A stretch of 64,000 nucleotides of DNA, from contig OX442415.1 in the NCBI GenBank assembly GCA_949361645.1, positions 5,248,148-5,312,147 of the forward strand, in the 5' to 3' direction. The notes under the pieces are model-generated. The model did no database searches and was not told where the DNA came from. It saw only the letters and a program-made list of their open reading frames with translations. This DNA comes from Spongilla lacustris (taxonomy: Eukaryota; Porifera; Demospongiae; Spongillida; Spongillidae). This document shows positions 1 to 10,884 of this stretch, one piece after another (the stretch's first letter is position 1; each line of letters opens with the position of its first letter). Made by a program: the position numbers and the translations under genes.

Positions 1-355
1 CACCAACTCGAACCCATTGTAAATGTCCATTGCTGAAAAGGATCAAAATATCAGTTGTTATTGCTATTGAGATCAATTAAGATCTACGCTCCCACTATAA
101 CATGTGTATCTGTAAATGAACCTGATCCAAATGGAGGTATTGACATTATGTATGGCCACCTCCTTCCCCCCCCCTATGAAGGGCCTAAGGAATACATGAA
201 TCTGATCAGTTTATCAGTATGAATATGAAACAAGTGGAGGTACATGCACATGTTGTATATGGACAGGCCTGCACTTATATATTGTATTTATCATGCAAGC
301 TGACATCATGTACATGTAGGTGTTAGCCTGGATATGTTTAGCAAAATCCACACAC

Positions 356-402
356 CATACAGCATGTAGCAGTGGGAGCACAATGAGAATGAACCACTCC
401 AT
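356..402 (-). CDS. Possible first coding exon (signal peptide) of a neighbouring receptor gene, copy A
   Basis: The minus strand has an ATG followed by a short, strongly hydrophobic run beginning MEWFILIVLPLLHAVW, which has the form of a secretory signal peptide. A GT that could act as a donor (GTGTGT) follows. The same frame is preserved in the second duplication copy (29867-29913). It lies downstream of the receptor 3' end on the same strand, so it could open the next gene in a tandem array that continues beyond the left edge of the window. No following exon is visible, so this remains a proposal. A chance hydrophobic frame preserved only because the duplication is recent is the alternative. 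Confidence 0.3.
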
Positions 403-943
403 ATGCAGAATATGGTTCCTATTCTTGATAGTTTTGTGTTCTCCAAATGGTCTATTTAAAAATATCAGGGTGGATCATTTATATTACACAAACACGACAT
501 CACTGACTATAACTGTACCTTTGTGTTTACATTTGATCACACAGAATACACCCACAATAGCTGATAATAATAGCACTGACACTCCACAGATTGTTCCATA
601 GACTACTGTAGATGCAAGATATTCAAATTAGAATCTGAGGTAGTTGTACTGTATGATGTCATTGATCACATGGTGTCACTTCCTATACATGTATGTCAAT
701 AATACAAGTGGCCAGGCAAATATAAGGTGTTAAATAATTAATCCCCATCCCATCTAACTCACATTATAACCAAAACGAGTACAGTATAAAAAAATTTCAA
801 GTTACAGGATAACAAAGTAGTAATCTACAACAAATAAAACACACCTAGATTATACATGTCCAAGGGGAATACACACGTATTTGACTGAGTTTCAATACTT
901 CTGTTACAGATTACAACATTTGTGCAGTCAGTGGATGAAACTG

Positions 944-1119
944 TCACCGAGCTTCATCAAACTTGCAGCTTGACCACTGGAAGATTAATCTGAGCACTTC
1001 ATTATCATTTTTTGACAGATTTTTCTTTTCAATCTTCTTGTGATTGGTTGGCATGTGGCTATTTATTTGGTTGTATCCTGGATGTTCTTTCACCAAAATG
1101 ATCCCACATATTTTCTTCC
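944..1119 (-). CDS. Candidate alternative last exon of the Ig/FN3 receptor, copy A
   Basis: A minus-strand frame of 58 codons plus two bases follows an acceptor (TCTATTCCAG) and ends in TGA. Its entry phase matches the exit phase of the receptor exon at 1538-1565, so it could replace the usual last exon. The predicted tail is hydrophilic and Lys/Asn-rich, with a central IEKKNLSKNDNEV and a final WSSCKFDEAR. The counterpart in copy B (30564-30736) keeps the same acceptor, the same stop and an in-frame three-base deletion, as expected for coding sequence. No family is recognised. Use as a real exon is inference. Confidence 0.4.
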
Positions 1120-1362
1120 CTGGAATAGAAGAGTACATGCTAAAAACGTATATACAGGCCTGTAGATCAAAGATTTGTTTACGAATGGTTGAATACATAC
1201 ATTGCCTGATAGACTATTATTTGTATGGTATTAACCCCAAAATGTATTAGTAAATACATGTTTAATCTCATGCAACAATTTCCTGCTTCTTTTATCTAAA
1301 CATGCAAGTGTTGGCTACGTACATGTAGTATTTATAGGACAATGTGTTTAGGTGTGCTTAGT

Positions 1363-1686
1363 TCAATGGATTACATAAGGCCTGTGATGCTCACATTGCC
1401 ATTGGTCTCTTTTGCTCATACAAAGAACAATCTTTCCATCATATTGCTGTTCCTGTACTGGTACGTGTAGATCAGACTTTTCATTACCTGAAAACAGAAA
1501 GGCATATCAGTAAGCACATTCATACTTATGGTTGCACCTTTGGGGACAATGCCAAATTCATTAATCTGGAAAAGGGAGAGTCAAAATTAATATCTTCAAA
1601 GCCTAAAAAGTAAACAATCCTTACTGAACCAACTTCAGCAGGTGTGTTACAATGTTCAATGACATGTGTATTTTCAGCATTGCAAT
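1363..1686 (-). pseudogene. 3'-terminal exons of a truncated Ig/FN3 receptor paralogue
   Basis: Three minus-strand exons at 1625-1686, 1538-1565 and 1363-1487 match the last three coding exons of the receptor gene at 31270-30947, with the same splice sites, phases and TGA stop. The first two are identical in sequence to the partner. The last differs at a handful of positions, including Tyr to Asn near its start and Ala-Tyr to Glu-His near its end. The homology stops at 1697, inside the preceding intron, and no upstream receptor exon is seen before the divergent nucleosidase-Death gene. It is therefore a gene fragment, unless it is expressed from an unrelated upstream exon. Confidence 0.65.
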
Positions 1687-1697
1687 CTGTATGTAAT

Positions 1698-2185
1698 AAT
1701 TAGATGTACACGTATGTACATAAATGCACAAGGTTATAATATAAGACATACAAAGGTACACTATAAGATGCATATAGAGCAATACAATAATAATATTACA
1801 CATTAAATAAAAATGATGATGACATAAACTATTTAAGCATGACGTTCAGGCAGAGATACTAGGCAACCCTGCTCCATCATTCATTCCAAATGCACTCCTC
1901 TATTTGGTGTAGGAGCCCCTCAGACAAAGGTTGCCCCTACCGTATACCTCTTAACACTTGCGCACCGTTTGACGCGCCATTTTGACCAAAATTAGGCATA
2001 GGTATACAAAATAAATTATAATTCTCGAATAATATTTTTCTGTACAATGTAAAATGTACCCTCTGATTATACACTCATTGGAGAACATTTTTCAGCCTGT
2101 TGGAATTTTCAAGCTTCAGGTAAGCCTTTGCACCTCATTTGAATCGTAGACTGCCGAACACTCCGGCCCCCCTGCCGAACTTACC
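1698..2185. other. Intergenic stretch, no gene recognised
   Basis: No coding exon or RNA gene is seen here. The stretch separates the receptor fragment on the minus strand from the promoter side of the nucleosidase-Death gene on the plus strand. Confidence 0.5.
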
Positions 2186-2275
2186 TTACGCTACCCTATG
2201 TCTGTATAGCTAACCGTTGGGGTACCGAGTTTTTACGCCGGACATGATGTTTATCGTAGTTCCGATCTATTGCGT
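2186..2275. repeat. Degenerate copy of a dispersed element arm just upstream of the nucleosidase-Death gene
   Basis: The stretch resembles the arm at about 62130-62205 in the same orientation. The best-conserved core is a GTTTTTAC-like run, then GGACATGATGTTTATCGTA and TTCCGATCT. It lies 80 to 170 bases upstream of the proposed start codon at 2356, so element-derived DNA forms part of the likely promoter or 5' leader. Confidence 0.6.
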
Positions 2276-2355
2276 AGGGGTGCTGTGGCACCTACATGTG
2301 TAACACCATCTAAGGTAATGCGTTATAAACAGTCAGCACAGTGAATTTTAAGAAA

Positions 2356-2621
2356 ATGGCAGGTAAGTTAAAAAGTGTATGTTTATAATACTCCCGGCCG
2401 GTATGTTACTGTTTAGGATCTCCCACTCATGTAATACTGTGTCATTATATAAAAGGGCAATGTGTAACGTATAAGCCGCGTTAATTCATTCAACTGTGAT
2501 AAACAAACTGTCTTGTGGTTAGCGCAGAAATGACTCGCTGGAGGAAAAAACCAGAACGCAAGTATAATGATTTATGTTCTCTTAGGCGCCGAGACGGTGG
2601 AGGCCGGGGGGGGGGGGGGGG

Positions 2622-2652
<31 letters not shown>

Positions 2653-5600
2653 AGCACTTGTAGTGGATTAGTCCTATATCAGGGTTTGTTGCGCTGCTAG
2701 TCTACGGAGATTGCGTTGCGGATTGCACCTTTTTCAAGTACCGTGGGTTCATTATCTCCCATTATTTCACGAGTTACCGAGGTTGGGCTACCTGGTCTGA
2801 AGTTGGATACCGCATCTGAAAGTATCTCACACAATATTCACGTAATAACATAACGATATTACATGTAAGGTGTTTTAACGGCCCTGTTTTTACAGTAGCA
2901 ACCACAAACCAGATCGCCGCGGATCCGGATCAATCCGCATTGAGAACTAGGCCACAAATGTGGCCGTCTTACGCACGCGGGGATTTGGGAATATTTACAA
3001 GGTTTTTCATTTTCTGCTATAGCCATTAGATATATGTTGTGTGGGTTATCTGGCTGGCGTTATGTCCCTCTAGTAGTGGAAGTATATGGGGGATGCCATT
3101 CATGATCATATATGCTGACATGCACCGCAGATGAATGTATTGTGTCGCCTCAGCGTAATTCGATGTAAGTGCTGTACGCAAAAAAAATAGAAATGAATCG
3201 TTAGTCTAATATCATAATTGAAAATTTAGCCTATTGTATCCACCCATGTCATTACATGTTTTACATTAAGGAGTCAGACTATAGCTATTGTCAGGAATGT
3301 GAACAATATTAATACCTTCAGAAAATTAAAGTTTCCACTGTCAACACTCAGCATGAAAAAACATGTCCCAATAATAAGGTTTATTCAGTTGAAAGATTAT
3401 ATTGATTCAAATTTTTGCAATCGATGTTTGTCATGCTAAGTACAATTATTATTCAAATACATTGATGTTTCATGACCATGACATTGACATGACCAATTCA
3501 TGGTCATGAAAGTTTAGATACAGAATTTCTCACATTAATGTTAAGATACAATGCTGTAACTGATAGTTTATATGGTATTGTATACATTTATCTTAGAAAA
3601 TCCAATTTTCGGAAAGGAAAAGTTAGATGAACTGGTGACTCGTGAGGATGATAATAGTGATGTAAGACCCTTTAATGACACGTTTATTGAACAGTATTGT
3701 CGTCAAGTATTTATTGTTCTTCAAGCTGCCAACGAAACAGAACGCGTGGCAATTTTTAGCAAGTTAGAGCCACCGATTTTGGACGATGTCACTCGATCTG
3801 AAAAAGTTTTGAGATTCTTTGCAAGTTTTGAAGGCAAAACCTGCCATGGGGAGTATAGCCTTGGTATATTTGGTGGATATAAGGTTGCACTGGTTCAAAC
3901 TGACCAAGGAGAAAAATGCCGACCGCTGATTGAAGCAACAATTGACCTGTTTCCCAATGTCTACTTGATTATTGGAGTGGGTGTAGCTTATGGTGGAAAT
4001 AAGGATAAAACCAGGTTGGGTGATGTGCTTGTTTCAGAGAAAATTGCAGAGTTGTACACAGTAAAATTTAGGAATGATGGTTCAATTATTAGTCGAGGCA
4101 TAACAGGTGAAGTTATTGGTGAGCTTCATACTCATTTTTGCAGAGGAAACAATAGGTTTAATAATAGGTTTAAATGCAGTGAAAGTAGACATTCTACTGC
4201 CCATGTTGGTACTATTATTAGTGGAAGCTTTTTGGTTGATAACGAAGAAATTAAACGTAAGCTTTGGGATAATTCGATTGAAGCAATAGGAGGTGAAATG
4301 GAAGGTCATTTTTTGATGGACATCATAAAGCAGAGAAAAAACTGTCCAATCAAAGCAATTATCATCAAAGGAGTATGTGATTATGGTGATGGCATGAAGT
4401 CGAAAGAATGGCAAGTGACAGCTGCCCTTGCTGCTGTGGAGTATACACATTTTCGCCTGAATAGAACAAATGGGACTTTACTTGCACCCCGTAAGTTGCA
4501 TTTACTTTACATGCATACATGCATGCACACACATACACAGACATGCAGTACACACACGTGCACACACACAAACATACACATACACACACACACAAATCAT
4601 GTCATGTATTCCAACCACATCCATGAGCTTATGGTATTTATTTCATGTGTCATGGGTATGAATGGATATTGTAGGGAGTTGCAATATGATACGACATGAA
4701 TGTTGCTTAAATAGATAAGTATACATAAAAGCTAATAATTATGTGCCACAATTAGCGAAATAAAAAGCTGTGTGACACATCATTCTCTATATCTTCCACA
4801 TGCCACTTCCGTTCATTTCTTCAGTATAACACAGTGAAGAGGGTCAGTGTAGCTATTGAATCGCAAATATATACACAACTGCTTCCTCTATTTTACCAAT
4901 CTGTTGCTTTAAGCTGCTGATGTACAAAAGTGAAAAGTGGATTTCAGCTTATACGATGCATTGCATGTGTTTGCTCAATTGGCTTGGAGAGTTGGATGAC
5001 ATTTTTAAAGCACAATTTCTGTGAAATGCTAACATGACTTTTTTTCTCATTTTAACATTGCAAATACATAGCCAAGATGTCTCAATCCAATGGAGCAGGC
5101 CCTGGATTTCAGAGTGCACAATCTCAAGGTCCACGAGTCCATCCATCTATGGAGCACCCTCCAAGTGGGGGAAGTTCATCTCAAGGGACTGGACAGCAAC
5201 CATCACAAATGAATCAAACTGAAGGAACACACAATTGTGAGTTAAGATGACTTAATTTAATACTCGTAGAAGTGTTGCTATAGCACTAATGATGAAACAG
5301 CAAAATGATGTATATACAATTAACAGGTATCATGTCTATAACAGGTGATGTAATGGAGGATTTGGTCATCCTGGCATAAACCTGCATTGCACCTTTATCA
5401 CATCCCTGTGAATGAAAATAAATTTAACTCTAGTACAACTGTGGATATCTTATTCCCATTTCTGCTTAAAGCCCAAACCAAAGATGCAGTTGGTTCTAGT
5501 TTTGGGCTCAGAATACCTTTTGCATGTCCATAGCCCCAGGGCCAGTCTACTGGCTAGTTATGAAATAATTGATTTCCACAAAATGAAACAATTGTTTCCT

Positions 5601-7158
5601 TGTTAAAATTCACTTGGCATTATTAGATACATGCATACCCCCACCCCCACCCCAAGTACCTAAGGTCTTCAACTGCAATCACTACTAGTCTGCCATGGAT
5701 GCCTGGAAAGGGGTGCCATCATTATACGATATATAGAAGGACATGGAATGATTCCTCACTAATTATACCAACAATTCTAGCAATTGACAAATTGCATGTG
5801 AAAAATCTTTAATCTTTAATCCCCCGATGCATAACGGGTTATGCAAATGCCTAACCGGTTTAGCATTTTTTAAAAGTGGGATACCACTTGTTTGGTTGAT
5901 ATCTTCTTATTATGTCTATATTCATTTGATAGCTAGATGCTTGCTAGGTCGGGGTTTCAACCTTTGTTCGTGATTACATAAACCAATGCGATGGTACAAA
6001 GTGTCAAAGTTCGAGTGGACAAAATGGCGCACTGGCAAAAGGTGCCGAAGTTGATGGATGTATCGCAAAAAAACTCCAAATAGAAGGAAGGTGGTAGAAG
6101 TGACTGGCGTTGGTCCCAAAGACGATTACACGTCAAATGGAGCGATGGCACGCGAACGGACGAGACTGAGTGGGGGATAGAGATACGTGGTTATGCGAAG
6201 GCTAAGCGATGGGGGAGGAAGCGGAAGAGATCAGCTCGATTAGATTCCATAGCTAGCGAATGTGAGGAAGTGGATGAGAATGACGAGAAGGAAAAAGAGA
6301 CGATACACAGCCTAACTGCTTAGGTTTAACATGCATAACGGGTTAGGCGGTTCTCCGGGGGATTAAAGGTTAATGGTGATTATTATTTTCATTAGCTATT
6401 TACTCAAGCAAAGAAGTATATCCTTGGCCTCATTAATTATCCCCCCAACTGCTCCCCTCCCACCTGCGATTAATATGTCCACTCCTGGTAGGGCTATCCT
6501 TACTACATGTAGCCTAGAGAGAGTTGATGTAAGTAGGTAGAAATATGCTATGGGAGGTTTATGGCTGGTTGACCTATTAGGAGGTGTGGCTACATGATTA
6601 ACAGCCTCTCTTTTGTCTTCAGTGGACACCTCTTCTTTGTCAGAGATGGTGAGAAATGCAGTGCCTAACTTGCAAAGTAGGTGGCATACATATGTATGTG
6701 GGCCACATGTGCACGTGGGGGGCCACATGTTGTGTGCGTGTGTTAGGGGCCACATGCTAAATGTTGAGTGTGTGTGTGTGTGTGGGGGGGGACAAATGTT
6801 GTGTGCGAGGAACGAGGAATCATGAACATGTAGTTGTGGTGATCTGTTGATGTGTAGGCTTCATAGCAAGTCTCCTTAACGATTTATGCCTACAGAAACA
6901 CCCACCATGCCAGAACTGTTAGCTTTGAATTCAAATGGTAAGAAGGTCAATTTAACTGTAGCAGTTGGAAGCCGCTATGAAAAGTTTGGCATATTTCTAC
7001 TCGATGATGCCACTGCAACCATTGTAAAATCATTGGAACATGAATATCAACGGAATTCTGAGAATATCAACAGGGAAATACTCGTTCTATGGCTGCAAGG
7101 CAGAGGTCTAAAGCCAGTGACATGGTCAACTCTGATGAATGTCCTAGGACAAATTTGA
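2356..7158 (+). CDS. Nucleosidase/PNP-fold plus Death-domain protein (five coding exons)
   Basis: Exons 2356-2362, 3597-4490, 5072-5236, 6623-6676 and 6896-7158 all join in phase 1 through GT-AG introns and give about 460 residues. The start is the ATG in AAGAAAATGGCAG, directly followed by GTAAGT. Residues about 40-300 have hallmarks of the PNP/UDP phosphorylase and MTA/SAH nucleosidase superfamily: GVGVAYGG (129-136), GDVLVS (144-149), SGSFLVDNEEI (211-221), GGEMEG (234-239; ribose-binding Glu expected here) and KGVCDYGDG (260-268; expected catalytic Asp264). Residues 301-378 are a Ser/Gln/Gly/Pro-rich linker. Residues about 380-460 look like a Death domain, with EILVLWLQGRG and WSTLMNVLGQI in its last helices. 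Known relatives of the fold cleave N-glycosidic bonds of purine nucleosides or nucleotides, and some are immune effectors. That this one responds to Death-domain adaptors is inference. No signal peptide or membrane helix is seen, so it is probably cytosolic. Confidence 0.82.
2606..2653 (+). repeat. Poly(G) tract in intron 1 of the nucleosidase-Death gene
   Basis: About 48 bases are all G except one CC pair. Length is probably unreliable in the assembly. The tract could form quadruplex structures on the non-template strand of the intron. Confidence 0.9.
3468..3511. repeat. Perfect 13-bp inverted repeat in intron 1
   Basis: TTTCATGACCATG at 3468-3480 is followed after 18 bases by its exact reverse complement at 3499-3511. 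It lies about 85 bases before the acceptor of exon 2. No function is assigned. Confidence 0.75.
5820..6362. mobile_element. TTAA-flanked non-autonomous DNA element in intron 3
   Basis: The element begins TCCCCCGATGCATAACGGG and its other end, read inwards on the opposite strand, begins TCCCCCGGAGAACCGCC. Both sides carry TTAA (5816-5819 and 6363-6366). TTAA duplication with a C-rich terminus suggests the piggyBac or Kolobok groups. A GCATAACGGGTTA motif recurs near both ends. On the plus strand an open frame from about 6092 ends with TAG at about 6321. It encodes a basic then acidic stretch with KWSDGTRTDETEWGIEIRG, which matches no transposase I recognise and may be a captured exon. Confidence 0.7.
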
Positions 7159-7605
7159 ATGTGAAAACTGCTACTGTAGTAGAGTTGAAATGTGCAAATG
7201 TAATGGTTCTGTTGTGTAGCAATATTTAATGCAAGCCATCATATGTCGACTTACTGATATGGTTATGGCAATGAAGGGAGGGGCCAGTAATAAGTGTAGA
7301 CTGACTGATGTCCTATGCTGCAATCTCATGTGTGCTGCCAGTGCAATAGTATGGTACCAAGGCCCTCTGTGTGGAGCATTTAGAAGTGTGTGTGTGTGTG
7401 TGTGTGTGTGTGTTGTGTGATATTCCAATAAAGACAACCGACTAATCTAGTTAATACTAATCGCGTGATGTAATAATGCACATTATTAAATATCAGTTTT
7501 TCGTGAGGAGTGTGTGCATGGTCGGCTTTGAGTAGACCTAGAGTAATCCCTCGATAAACAGACTGCCTGACTTGCTCGTTGACTAGATAACATAGATATT
7601 TTACT

Positions 7606-7636
<31 letters not shown>

Positions 7637-9112
7637 TTCACTAACAACAAAACGAGACGTTTTACAATGAATGGCATCAATTTGACCCAGTTTTTTTGAA
7701 TAAAACAACATCAATTTCAAAACCTGCATATATCTTCCAAGCTAAACAATCTATGTCTTAATTCCACTTATTGCCACATCAGTTCTGTTTTTTACGCACT
7801 ATATGAGCCCTTTGCATATTTAAATTATTATTATTATTTATATCTATTTTTATACCCTGCTAGCAAAGAATTATAACCTAACAGCATTATATATACATGT
7901 AGAAATACAAAGCAACATATGAACACCAGAGGAATTTTTCCAGGCAATTGTGCACCATTCTATATTATAGACATTCAATATCTTGATTATAGATTCAGTA
8001 AAAAAAATCGACGATTTTGCAGATTCCGATAGCAAGAGGACCCCTTTGCCTACTTTGTGATTTTGACACTTACTCCTTTGTTCAGTTTTACTCTTAAGGT
8101 TATTGAACTTTGGTGTGGATGCATTACGAATGAAAAGTGCTCATAGTGTGCAAACATACAAACATATTATATTTAACCAGGCATATCCCTCCAAAAAACA
8201 AGCGCACATAGATCCCACCACACACTGATACCAACAACATTTGACACTTGTTATTGTTATCATTTCAGAAATCACATGTATATTGTCTACATGTGGACTG
8301 TTGTCTTAAGCTAATAATTATAACGAATGTAATACAGAACTTATGTGGCAATAAGTGCTGAAAATACCAGAAGTGTGTTTATTAAAAATATCACAAGCCT
8401 GCATTGTTTTGTCAAAGTATGTGACATTACAGAGTGTGATGATGGATGCATCGTTGTATTCACACGTAGGTGTAGTAGAGGTCTACATCTATTTATAACA
8501 GTGTGTCTACATGCATGACAAAGGACTTAAACCCTAAAATACTAGTACTGATACATGCAACAATTATTTTAATGGCTGATTCATCACTTGATATTAGGAA
8601 TAACACATTTCCCACATGATGAAATTATAAGGCACTTATCTATAATACGCTATAGATATCAATGACACATAGCACTTGTAAAGAAAGAAATCACATTAGA
8701 TGTGCGTGTGATATTATCACATGCAGACTCTTGTTGAAAAAATCATTAAACTCTACATCTTGTAACATAGATGAAAGAACACATTGACAGGCATGGGTAG
8801 ACACTGGCATTGAAGGTGTTTTGACCATTTTGCACTGTGGCATCTGACCATGTAACACATCTGTAAAGTTAGGAGTTTTACAACTTTACGAATAGTTAGG
8901 TTAAAGTACTGATGGGAACAAATAACTGAGCACTGTATGCACTTACTTGTAACAAAACCCGCTGCTTATTTTGTGATAAGATTCACAAACAGTACATATA
9001 CATTCTTCTATCATTAGTAAATTTAAAATTAAAATCTTATTAATACTGATCCTGAGCACATACATGTAGAATTACAATAAAAATTCTTCCAGTATACATG
9101 CGTATGAGCAAT
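7159..9112. other. Intergenic stretch, no gene recognised
   Basis: The 3' flank of the nucleosidase-Death gene and about 1.9 kb of AT-rich DNA. It holds (GT)n runs at about 7387-7412 and 7604-7633. No exon with supporting signals was found on either strand. Confidence 0.5.
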
Positions 9113-9707
9113 CTATAAAATAGAGTAGAGGGGTGCCCCATCATCCATCCCAAGTCCATATGCATACTGGTTGCCCTTATGATAGCAGAGGCACAGTCGG
9201 GCCCTAACATATACACACATTTGGGAATAGAGCTTTCCCATTTGTGAGCAAGGTTGGCAGCTGCAATATATTCTCTTTAGGAAGTGTTCGACCTCTCTGT
9301 GTATCAAACCATCCACCGACAGCACTATTGGTGTAAAGTTACAGCTCAGCTCAACTGCAGCCTGCTCATAGACCCTCTCCTTCTCTTTAGCTCCAGACTG
9401 CAGCATGGCTTCAGGTGAATGAGTGCGCTGAGAAGGAGCATCAGTGTCAATAACATTGATAATCAAATAATGCTTCCATAGCATAGGTTGCAGCCTATCA
9501 TCTCCATTGTTAACATCAGCAACTACATGTTTCCATACCTGTGATGCAATATCCCCTGTATATGTCTTTGAATGATAAGTCCTCCCTTCTTGCAATCAAG
9601 GGCATGCTGAAGGGACCAATTAAGGTGGTACCACAACCATCACATCTAGGAGGTAGACAGGGAGGATCCTGCAAGTAACGTATGGCTAGGCCATCTCTGA
9701 ACTGCAA
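9113..9707 (-). pseudogene. Decayed non-LTR retroelement, region downstream of the reverse transcriptase
   Basis: Two overlapping minus-strand frames carry pieces of one protein. The upstream part includes [17 protein letters not shown] followed by a CDGCG pair of cysteines. The downstream part includes [17 protein letters not shown] and FTPIVLSVDGLIHREVEHF. This series of motifs is one I associate with the C-terminal half of multi-copy retroelement proteins in sponges and cnidarians. The frame changes near 9520-9600, so the copy is broken. The reverse transcriptase itself was not found, which makes this a 5'-truncated remnant. The family assignment is from memory, not a search. Confidence 0.6.
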
Positions 9708-9859
9708 GGGTGACAGATCAAAGTGTTAGTTCTGTATTATAAGATGGCTTTTTCGTTCTTCAGTTGCCCTGACAACACCTCCTGGAGCTCCAGCATAGTT
9801 GCAGTACAACAGTACCTGGTCCCCAGGCTGCGGAATGGTGCTTAGTATAGCTGTTATGG

Positions 9860-10740
9860 AGGTTGGAGTGTGGAAGAGGGAAAGTAGGAGTGAGGGATGG
9901 TAAAAGAATTAATGCATCATTGATATTGATCAAATTGAGACATCGTACAAGTATTTAAGTCAAACGGAAACCACGTTCATGAGAAATAGTTAAATTAATT
10001 TTTCTAAAGGTCTTACAATATGCTGTAAACATCTAAACGACATGCACCAATATGGGTAAATAATGGTATAAAAACATTCTCTATGAGAACGTTAACGGCA
10101 TGGTGGTATATGCAATTAAGCTAGGGTCTATAGGTCTATTCAGTATGTTTTTTTCTTATCATTCAACCCTTATTTTACTGCAGGAAAAAGCTTATAAGAT
10201 GCATGGAGCTATTCCCTTTTGTTCACTTGAACGGCACAATTTGCGACATCAAACAAACACGAAACACGAAGTAGCTCTTTTTGACTTGTACATGTAGTTC
10301 AATATCGACAACTTGCTATAAAAGCGATCCGATTGATATAGGAGTCCCGTCGAAGTGGGTCCCGTTTTTTTAATGACTTATAATCGAGGTCAAATACCGT
10401 TGCAAAACTTGATTGTTTTATAATTATATTGTTCATGCAGTTGTCTACGTGTGCAAATTGATAACTGAAATCAGATCTGCTCAATGCGCTGCACGGGGTT
10501 TAGGTCGATGACTATTCAACGTGAGACAAGCTATTACTAACGCAAATTATTTAATTAAATGAAAAAAGTACAGTTTGAAGTGTAAACTGTGATAAATTCA
10601 TGAAATAAGTTATACATCCATCGATATATCCTTGCTGGACCGATAACAGAACTAAAAACTAGCCCGGTTTAATTTGGAGACAAAATCATGTCTTTACAAA
10701 ACGCAATTCCTGCATGTACATGTGTGTATACAGATAAATG
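9860..10740. other. Intergenic stretch, no gene recognised
   Basis: About 0.9 kb without a supportable exon, RNA gene or element terminus. Confidence 0.5.
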
Positions 10741-10759
10741 ATTTCGAGGAGTAAAGAGC

Positions 10760-10835
10760 CATGGGCGTCCCGGGGGGAGGGGGGCAGGGGGGAGGGGGGC
10801 AGGGGGGCCATGGCCCCCACCCCCTTCCAGAAATG
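10760..10835 (+). repeat. G-rich dispersed repeat with CCATGG core
   Basis: CATGGGCGTCCC, then G-runs interrupted by CAGGGGGG, then GGCCATGGCCCCC. The inverse of this arrangement is at about 18725-18815, where the poly(G) has expanded. The two therefore look like diverged copies of one dispersed repeat in opposite orientation. Confidence 0.6.
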
Positions 10836-10884
10836 TTCGGATTATCTAGCTGGCAAAAAAAGCAACAGATCAGACAGTGTAGTG

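Larger units (their letters stand above)
28..1697. repeat. Segmental duplication, copy A
   Basis: This stretch is repeated in the same orientation at 29597-31281 with scattered substitutions and small indels. The left limit is near 28 and the right limit near 1697, inside what is an intron of the receptor gene in copy B. It contains, on the minus strand, the last three exons of the receptor gene, its downstream flank, an alternative last-exon candidate and a signal-peptide-like frame. Outside these limits the two loci are unrelated. Confidence 0.93.

Noticed and set aside
4470..4700. Continuation of the nucleosidase frame to a stop at 4699
   Set aside because: The frame runs into CA-rich low-complexity sequence after a strong donor (CCCC|GTAAGT at 4491). 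Splicing to 5072 keeps phase and reaches the Death domain, so intron retention is less likely.
9733..9880. Minus-strand frame with PGDQVLLYCNYAGAPGG resembling half an Ig domain
   Set aside because: Only the first cysteine region is present, no second cysteine or splice partner. It lies next to a retroelement remnant and may belong to it.
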